A stretch of DNA of 25,245 nt, from positions 1-25,245 of IMG/VR virus record IMGVR_UViG_3300043409_000227, one strand, 5' to 3'. Shown here one piece after another: positions 20,658-25,245 of this stretch. The DNA comes from a virus. The position numbers and the translations under genes are program-made. Positions within the stretch are counted from its first letter, which is position 1, and every line of letters starts with the position of its first letter. Under the pieces are notes generated by a model. It did not search any database and was not told the origin of the DNA. It was given only the letters and a program-made list of their open reading frames with translations.

Positions 20658-20671
20658 GGGGCTTCGGCCCC
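20658..20671 (+). terminator. GC hairpin with UUCG loop, weak terminator candidate
   Basis: GGGGC-TTCG-GCCCC, followed by TGCTTTCCTT, in the short gap between two structural genes. The very stable tetraloop could end part of the transcripts or protect the upstream mRNA; the U-run is poor. Confidence 0.45.
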
Positions 20672-20695
20672 TGCTTTCCTTACTAGGAGATTGTT

Positions 20696-21304
20696 ATGAT
20701 GCAAGGCGATAATTTTGCAGTATCCCCAACCACAAATGCTGGTTACTACCGCGCTTCTGCGGCAAGTACTGGTACGGCGGCTTATACGCTGCTTCAAACC
20801 ACTGCTGGCCCTAACGGTATTGGGTACAAAGTCTCCATCGTTTCCACGGCAGATGACTCTAGCAAGACGTTTACAATCGTCGGTCACAAAATGGGAACGG
20901 CTCCGGGTGTTGTAACGACAGAAGTTGTTACCGGCCCCAATGCGACTACTGTTTATTCCACCAACTACTATGACCGCATAACCAGCATTACGCCTAGCGC
21001 AACGATGACTGGGAGTATTGGTGTTGGTGTTCTTGGAACTAGCGTAGCCCTGCCTCGCACCCGTGTTAAGGGTGTGTACTTTGTTGGTGCAGCTTCCGCA
21101 GGGTCTGTCAAAGTAAATCTGAACTCAGCCACCGGCACCTTGCTTTTGCAAGTTGATACCCCCGCTTCCGTAACCTCTAGCCAGTATATGTTTCTGACTG
21201 GTGGTATTTTGGTTGGTGGCAGCAATGCTTTGGGCGCACTGACGATGGACATTGGTATCGTAACTCTAACAAGCATTACTTTCTCAACCATCATTTGCGG
21301 CTAA
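20696..21304 (+). CDS. Beta-rich structural protein, 202 aa
   Basis: A 202-residue protein of Thr/Ser/Gly/Val-rich strands (NAGYYRASAASTGTAAYTLL, TGSIGVGVLGTSVALP, LNSATGTLLLQVDTP), with no enzyme motif. It looks like a small virion surface protein. AGGAGA lies five bases before ATG 20696; a second ATG follows at 20699. The end overlaps the upstream region of the glycosyltransferase gene, whose ribosome binding site starts two bases after the stop. Confidence 0.6.
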   Translation: MMQGDNFAVSPTTNAGYYRASAASTGTAAYTLLQTTAGPNGIGYKVSIVSTADDSSKTFTIVGHKMGTAPGVVTTEVVTGPNATTVYSTNYYDRITSITPSATMTGSIGVGVLGTSVALPRTRVKGVYFVGAASAGSVKVNLNSATGTLLLQVDTPASVTSSQYMFLTGGILVGGSNALGALTMDIGIVTLTSITFSTIICG

Positions 21305-21315
21305 CAGGAGATAAC

Positions 21316-22068
21316 GTGCAACTCCAAAAGGGTTTTGACCTCGCTGGTAAGAAGTTGATGATTGGTCTTCCCGCTTACGACCACAAAGTAGGCGTGAAGA
21401 TGGCTATATCGTTGATGCAGCTTGGGCAGAAGTTGATGGAACACGGGATCGACGTACAGGTTAATAGCCTTTGCGGATGCTCTGTTGTATCTCGCGCACG
21501 GAACATTATTGCTCATCAGTTCATGAAATCGGACTGCGACAACCTGATGTTCATTGATGCGGATATGACGTTCAGCGCAGATGATGTTATCCGGCTGATG
21601 TGCTGGAACCAAGAGAAAGCGATTGTTGCCGGTGCTTATGAAGCCCGTAAAGAAGGCAAGATTTACATTGTGTCCCTAGATGGTGGGCATGGTGTAAACG
21701 GGCCTCAAGGCAAAGTCACAATGGATGAAGCCGGTCTTGTCAGGGCTTACCGTGTAGCCACTGGTTTCATGATGATCCAACGGCGCGTGTTTGAAGTTCT
21801 TAAAGCAGCCCATCCTGAATGGGAGCATAAAGACACGAATACCGAAGAGCGGATGTATGCTTACTTTGACTTCAAGGTAACTCCTGAAGGTTATATTGGC
21901 GAGGACTTCCTGTTCTGTGATCGTGCGCGGGAACAGGGTTTGGACATCTGGCTAGACCCGACAATTAAACTGGGTCACATGGGCATTCATGAGTTCAAGA
22001 GTGACTTTGGAAACGATGTTCTTTATCCCTCTATGATGGCGGCGCAGACACTTAGTACGGCGGCGTAA
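21316..22068 (+). CDS. GT-A fold glycosyltransferase
   Basis: A 250-residue GT2-like enzyme. Visible features are KLMIGLPAYD at the start, the SRARN element (59-63) and the nucleotide-sugar metal motif FIDADM with D81-x-D83. IVAGAYEARKEGK and RVATGFMMIQRRVFE follow, then GEDFLFCDRAREQG near residue 200. It should move a sugar from a nucleotide donor to a phage or host acceptor; no membrane segment is seen. The start is GTG 21316 with AGGAG six bases upstream; the frame is open to a TTG at 21295, which lacks a site and overlaps the previous gene. Confidence 0.85.
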   Translation: MQLQKGFDLAGKKLMIGLPAYDHKVGVKMAISLMQLGQKLMEHGIDVQVNSLCGCSVVSRARNIIAHQFMKSDCDNLMFIDADMTFSADDVIRLMCWNQEKAIVAGAYEARKEGKIYIVSLDGGHGVNGPQGKVTMDEAGLVRAYRVATGFMMIQRRVFEVLKAAHPEWEHKDTNTEERMYAYFDFKVTPEGYIGEDFLFCDRAREQGLDIWLDPTIKLGHMGIHEFKSDFGNDVLYPSMMAAQTLSTAA

Positions 22069-22323
22069 ATGGCTAAGACACCAGCATGGCAAAGAGCAGA
22101 AGGAAAGAGTCCCAAGGGTGGTTTGAACGCGAAGGGCAGGGCATCGTACAACGCGGCGAACCCCGGAAAACCCGGCTTGAAGCGGCCCCAACCCGAAGGC
22201 GGCTCCCGGCGCGATTCATTCTGTGCGAGGATGACGGGGATGAAGAAGAAGCTGACTTCCGCGAAGACAGCAAATGACCCGAATAGCCGCATAAACAAAA
22301 GCCTTCGGGCTTGGAAGTGCTAG
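22069..22323 (+). CDS. DUF6321-like small basic protein
   Basis: An 84-residue basic protein with TPAWQRAEGKSPKGGLNAKG, then RASYNAANPGKPG and RRDSFCARMTGMKKKLT. From memory this is the DUF6321 pattern, frequent in aquatic phages, function unknown. It starts on the base after the glycosyltransferase stop, with no clear ribosome binding site, so translation is probably coupled. Confidence 0.7.
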   Translation: MAKTPAWQRAEGKSPKGGLNAKGRASYNAANPGKPGLKRPQPEGGSRRDSFCARMTGMKKKLTSAKTANDPNSRINKSLRAWKC

Positions 22324-22332
22324 GAGATTGAT

Positions 22333-22530
22333 ATGGCAGATGACAGCAAACCTACACCAGCCGAACGCGCTGAAATGGAACGAGCAAGAGCAGAAGCTGC
22401 TAGGGACAAGAAAGAAAAAGCAGCCCCAACTACCAAGACTGGTATGGGTGATAAGTTGTTTGCCAAGGGTGGCTCCATCCGTGGTGGTGGTTGCGAGACC
22501 AAGGGTAAGACAAAAGGACGGATGGTGTAA
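22333..22530 (+). CDS. Small protein with KGKTKG C-terminus, 65 aa
   Basis: A 65-residue protein. The N-terminal half is a charged helix (AERAEMERARAEAARDKKEK) and the C-terminal half is glycine-rich, ending GGGCETKGKTKGRMV. The same KGKTKG element is found twice at the end of the next protein. AGGAG precedes ATG 22333, and the stop overlaps the next start (TAATG). Confidence 0.65.
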   Translation: MADDSKPTPAERAEMERARAEAARDKKEKAAPTTKTGMGDKLFAKGGSIRGGGCETKGKTKGRMV

Positions 22531-23687
22531 TGCCTTCCACCTCCAAGAGGCAGCATAACTTCATGGCTGCTATTGCCAATTCTCCTGCCTTTTCCAAGAA
22601 GGTTGGCATCCCTCAATCCGTAGGCAAAGACTTCACGGCAGCAGACAAGGGTAGGAAGTTTCGCACTGGCGGTAGGCCAGCAGCCATCAACAAGCAAAAC
22701 ACTCAGCACGGGAGTATGGACATGCCGTTTAAATCAGTCAGAAAATTTGCGGGGATGCAATCCGGCGGTAAGGTTAAACGGTACGCGGGTAAGGACGAAA
22801 GCGAAGTTTCTAACGACAATGATCGTCCTTTTGCGGAGACCAACGCTACTGAAGAGCGTACTACCACCCGCGAAGTCCCCCGTGAATCCGCTACCCCGGC
22901 TCCAACTAAATCAACTGGGTCTGCTGATTTTAAGGCTGCTTTTGCTGCGGCTCGTAAAGCTGGGGATAAGACGTTCGAATACAAGGGTGCGTCATACGGG
23001 ACAGGGTTCAAACAACCGGAATACCGGGACGAAGGAAGGAATGTCCCCCGTAAGGAGACCGTAACTGAAACGATAGCCACCCCTGCCGTCACCGGAAGAG
23101 CGGCAAAAGAGTCTAAATATATGCCTTCCGATGAGCAAAAAGAAAAGAACACGAAGCGGTTTATGGACGTTACGATGACTGCTGCATCAATGTCTCCGAT
23201 GGGTAGAGTAGCCTCCCTCGGGGCTTCGGCTTTGAAAGCGGCATCGGCTGCTCGGGCGGCTAGGACTGCTGGAGCGATGGAGAGGGCGGCTGAAGGTACC
23301 GCACGGCAAGCGCGGCTTCGTACCCCGGAAGCACGTAATTCAATTCTTGATGAAGTACGTAAGCGTGTCATCAAGGGTGGTAAAGACGAAAACGCTTTTT
23401 CTAGTAAGGCTAAATCCACCATGCAGGGTGAAGGTGGACTCAAAAAGGGAGGCAATGTGAAAGATAAAATGGGTATGAAAAAAGGTGGTATGCCGATGAA
23501 GGATGGCAAACCCGCATTCATGAAGAAAATGATGGGCGGCGGTATGTCTGGGTATGCCAAGGGCGGCGGTATTGAGTCCAAAGGCAAAACCAAAGGCACC
23601 GTTATTCGTATGGCTAGTGGTGGCTCTGTTTCCTCCCGTGCAGATGGTATTGCTCAACGCGGCAAGACCAAGTTCAAGATGTGCTAA
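22530..23687 (+). CDS. Basic, repeat-rich virion-cluster protein, 385 aa
   Basis: A 385-residue basic protein of unknown function. Residues 1-50 (TSKRQHNFMAAIANSPAF, KKVGIPQSVGKDFTAADKGR) form a recognisable block that I recall from aquatic phages. The middle is charged and T/P-rich, about 200-280 is helical and Ala/Arg-rich, and 295-385 is Gly/Met/Lys repeats (MKKGGMPMKDGKP, MMGGGMSGYAKGGG), ending with SKGKTKGT and RADGIAQRGKTKFKMC. It may be an internal or DNA-binding virion protein; that is inferred from charge and place. The start overlaps the previous stop. Confidence 0.65.
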   Translation: MPSTSKRQHNFMAAIANSPAFSKKVGIPQSVGKDFTAADKGRKFRTGGRPAAINKQNTQHGSMDMPFKSVRKFAGMQSGGKVKRYAGKDESEVSNDNDRPFAETNATEERTTTREVPRESATPAPTKSTGSADFKAAFAAARKAGDKTFEYKGASYGTGFKQPEYRDEGRNVPRKETVTETIATPAVTGRAAKESKYMPSDEQKEKNTKRFMDVTMTAASMSPMGRVASLGASALKAASAARAARTAGAMERAAEGTARQARLRTPEARNSILDEVRKRVIKGGKDENAFSSKAKSTMQGEGGLKKGGNVKDKMGMKKGGMPMKDGKPAFMKKMMGGGMSGYAKGGGIESKGKTKGTVIRMASGGSVSSRADGIAQRGKTKFKMC

Positions 23688-23978
23688 ATGAGACCCTCCC
23701 GTGGTATGGGGGGCATAGCCCCCTCCAAGATGCCAAAGGCTAGAACCATCAAGAAGAAGGATGGTGATCTGCCGGTATCTTTGTATGCCGCTGGTGGTCA
23801 AGCCAAGTCTAAAGTCAACGAAGCGGGTAACTACACCAAGCCGGGACTTCGTAAGCGCATCTTCAATAGCGTCAAAGCCGCAGCAATCGTAGGTACGGGC
23901 GCAGGGCAATGGAGCGCGAGAAAAGCGCAAGTTATGGCTAAACGCTATAAGGCTGCGGGTGGGGGGTATACAGATTGA
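23688..23978 (+). CDS. Small basic phage protein, 96 aa
   Basis: A 96-residue basic protein: MPKARTIKKKDGDLPVSLYA, then KVNEAGNYTKPGLRKRIF and GQWSARKAQVMAKRYKAAGG. From memory the 'NEAGNYTKP..RKR..GQWSARKAQ..A..YK..GGGY' pattern is widespread in aquatic phages, without known function. It begins on the base after the previous stop; no ribosome binding site is visible, and an internal ATG at 23706 is an alternative start. Confidence 0.65.
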   Translation: MRPSRGMGGIAPSKMPKARTIKKKDGDLPVSLYAAGGQAKSKVNEAGNYTKPGLRKRIFNSVKAAAIVGTGAGQWSARKAQVMAKRYKAAGGGYTD

Positions 23979-24211
23979 AGGCTCCCCAACAATCCCTTAA
24001 AAATTGGGGTGATCAAAAGTGGCGTACAAAGTCAGGTAAACCCTCGTCAAAAACAGGCGAAAGATACCTCCCCGAAGCTGCTATTAAAGCCCTCAGTCCA
24101 CAAGAGTACGCTGCTACCACCAAGGCAAAACGCCAAGGCAAAGCGGCTGGGAAACAGTTCGTGGCTCAACCTAAAAGCGTGGCTAAAAAAACTGCTGCGT
24201 ATAGGAAATAA
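23975..24211 (+). CDS. DUF5872-like small basic protein
   Basis: A 78-residue protein with QQSLKNWGDQKWRTKSGKPS, then TGERYLPEAAIKAL and AKRQGKAAGKQFVAQPKSVAKKT. This matches my memory of DUF5872-type proteins, found in phages and some large eukaryotic viruses; the domain number is from memory. The start is TTG 23975, overlapping the previous TGA, with a G-run upstream. It probably binds nucleic acid, judged by charge only. Confidence 0.6.
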   Translation: MKAPQQSLKNWGDQKWRTKSGKPSSKTGERYLPEAAIKALSPQEYAATTKAKRQGKAAGKQFVAQPKSVAKKTAAYRK

Positions 24212-24214
24212 ATA

Positions 24215-24940
24215 ATGGTCGCAAAAACCACAGATACAACGGACTTCAACCTAGACCTCAATAGTCTGGTAGAGGAGGCGTTTGAACGCTGTGGCAAGGA
24301 ACTGCGCAGTGGCTACGATATGCGTACCGCTCGTAGGAGCATTAACCTGCTGACTATTGAGTGGGCAAACCGTGGTTTAAATCTGTTTACCATTGAAAAG
24401 GTGGAGCAGGTTCTAACCTATAACGTAGACGAATACGACATTCCGGTAGATACGATTGACCTGCTGGATCATGTGATCCGCACAGGGACTGGGACAAACC
24501 AGACTGACATCAACATCACCCGGATTTCGGTCAGTACCTACGCCATGATCCCCAATAAGAACGCTACCGGAAGACCAATTCAGGTCTGGTTCCAGCGTAA
24601 AACGGGTGCTACAAGTGCCACCAATGTTGTCCAATACCCGCAAATCCATGTCTGGCCCAAGCCGGATAACAGCCAAACCTACACTTTTGTGTACTGGAGA
24701 CTGCGTAGGCTTCAGGATGCTGGGAACGGTATAAACGGTCAGGACATCCCATTCCGGTTCCTTCCTTGTATGGTGGCGGGGCTATCCTACTATCTGTCCA
24801 TGAAGCTGGTTGGGGTCGATCCTATGCGTATCCCGATGCTGAAAGCGGACTATGAGCAGCAGTTCCAGCTTGCCGCCGATGAAGACCGGGAGAAAGCCGC
24901 TATCCGGTTTGTTCCCCGGCAGATGTTTATAGGCTCTTAA
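24215..24940 (+). CDS. Head-tail adaptor, P22 gp4-like tail accessory factor
   Basis: A 241-residue protein. The helical N-terminal part (LVEEAFERCGKELRSGYDMRTARRSINLLTIEWANRGLNLFTIE) and the later QIHVWPKPDNSQTYTFVYW strands, ending with FRFLPCMVAGLSYYLSMKL, resemble podovirus tail accessory factors of the P22 gp4 type that close the portal after packaging. No lysozyme motif is visible. AGGA lies eight bases before ATG 24215. It is the first tail-side gene in the window. Confidence 0.6.
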   Translation: MVAKTTDTTDFNLDLNSLVEEAFERCGKELRSGYDMRTARRSINLLTIEWANRGLNLFTIEKVEQVLTYNVDEYDIPVDTIDLLDHVIRTGTGTNQTDINITRISVSTYAMIPNKNATGRPIQVWFQRKTGATSATNVVQYPQIHVWPKPDNSQTYTFVYWRLRRLQDAGNGINGQDIPFRFLPCMVAGLSYYLSMKLVGVDPMRIPMLKADYEQQFQLAADEDREKAAIRFVPRQMFIGS

Positions 24941-24941
24941 A

Positions 24942-25245
24942 ATGCCGAATAACTTCGCATCCGGCAAGTTTGCGATAGCGGAATGTGACCGCTGCGGGTT
25001 CCGGTACAAGCTGACAGAACTGAAGAACTTGGTCATCAAGACCAAGAACGTGTCAATTAAGGTTTGCCCTACCTGTTGGGAGCCGGATCAGCCGCAGCTT
25101 TCCCTTGGCCTGTACCCCGTTAATGACCCTCAAGCTGTACGGGAACCCCGTCCGGATGTCAGCTATAATTCTTCTGGAACCAGCGGGTTACAGCTTACTC
25201 CCGGTGATACAGGGTATCCAGAAGGTGGCAGTCGCATATTCCAGT
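24942..25245 (+). CDS. Partial zinc-ribbon protein
   Basis: A gene starting at ATG 24942, one base after the previous stop, and open at the right edge; 101 codons are visible. The N-terminal part has CDRC (C15, C18) and CPTC (C42, C45), a likely zinc ribbon, and is followed by a Pro/Gly/Ser-rich stretch. The ribosome binding site is weak. Its place after the gp4-like gene suggests a virion-related role. The function is not known. Confidence 0.65.
   Translation, partial: MPNNFASGKFAIAECDRCGFRYKLTELKNLVIKTKNVSIKVCPTCWEPDQPQLSLGLYPVNDPQAVREPRPDVSYNSSGTSGLQLTPGDTGYPEGGSRIFQ

Noticed and set aside
22703-23599. Minus-strand open frame of 298 codons
   Set aside because: It is antisense to the 385-residue protein; the low-complexity codons of that gene keep the opposite frame open.

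Overview
The window is a piece of a tailed double-stranded DNA phage genome. Its P22-type portal, the scaffold and HK97-fold capsid genes, and a P22 gp4-like tail accessory gene make a short-tailed (podovirus-like) virion likely. No host, ribosomal, tRNA, integrase, lysis or DNA polymerase gene is visible, so lifestyle and exact host cannot be fixed. The boxA sequence matches the rrn/lambdoid consensus and the sigma70-type promoters point to a proteobacterial host. Small-protein families that I recall from aquatic phage genomes suggest a freshwater or marine setting (inference).

Layout. (1) Positions 1-8421 are one leftward block of tightly packed genes, many joined by ATGA or TAATG stop/start overlaps. 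From its promoter-proximal end it holds: a DUF1874 protein that looks like the anti-CRISPR ring nuclease AcrIII-1; a 539-residue acidic protein with a CxxC pair; an M20/M28/M42-like metallopeptidase; a MoxR-type AAA+ ATPase; a DUF2201-type zincin/VWA protein; a DUF3150-like protein; a VRR-NUC nuclease; a DUF3310 protein; and five very small genes, one encoding a 32-residue membrane peptide. (2) Positions 8422-9069 are a gene-free leader behind a near-consensus leftward promoter. It contains copies of a 16-bp palindrome, a boxA element and many hairpins. (3) Positions 9322-10197 are a gene-free hub with GGAACATT iterons, inverted repeats, an AT-rich core, more palindromes, a G-rich repeat and a perfect intrinsic terminator. 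It is the best origin/control-region candidate. (4) Positions 10198-10665 are a leftward single-gene unit with its own promoter and terminator. (5) From 10934 to the right edge the genes run rightward: HNH endonuclease, small and large terminase, portal, GroES-like protein, scaffold, capsid-associated proteins, major capsid protein, beta-rich structural proteins, a glycosyltransferase, a run of small basic proteins, a gp4-like adaptor and a partial zinc-ribbon gene.

How it works together (inference). Takeover and counter-defence genes run left and the packaging/virion genes run right, from a control region at about 9-10.9 kb. The palindrome GTGTGAGTTCTCACAC (or its complement) occurs seven times, always reading GTGTGAGAACTCACAC in the sense of the probable transcript. 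It may be a phage operator or an RNA hairpin used in regulation. The most notable items are the AcrIII-1-like gene as the first gene of the leftward operon, the palindrome family with the boxA leader, and the iteron/inverted-repeat hub.
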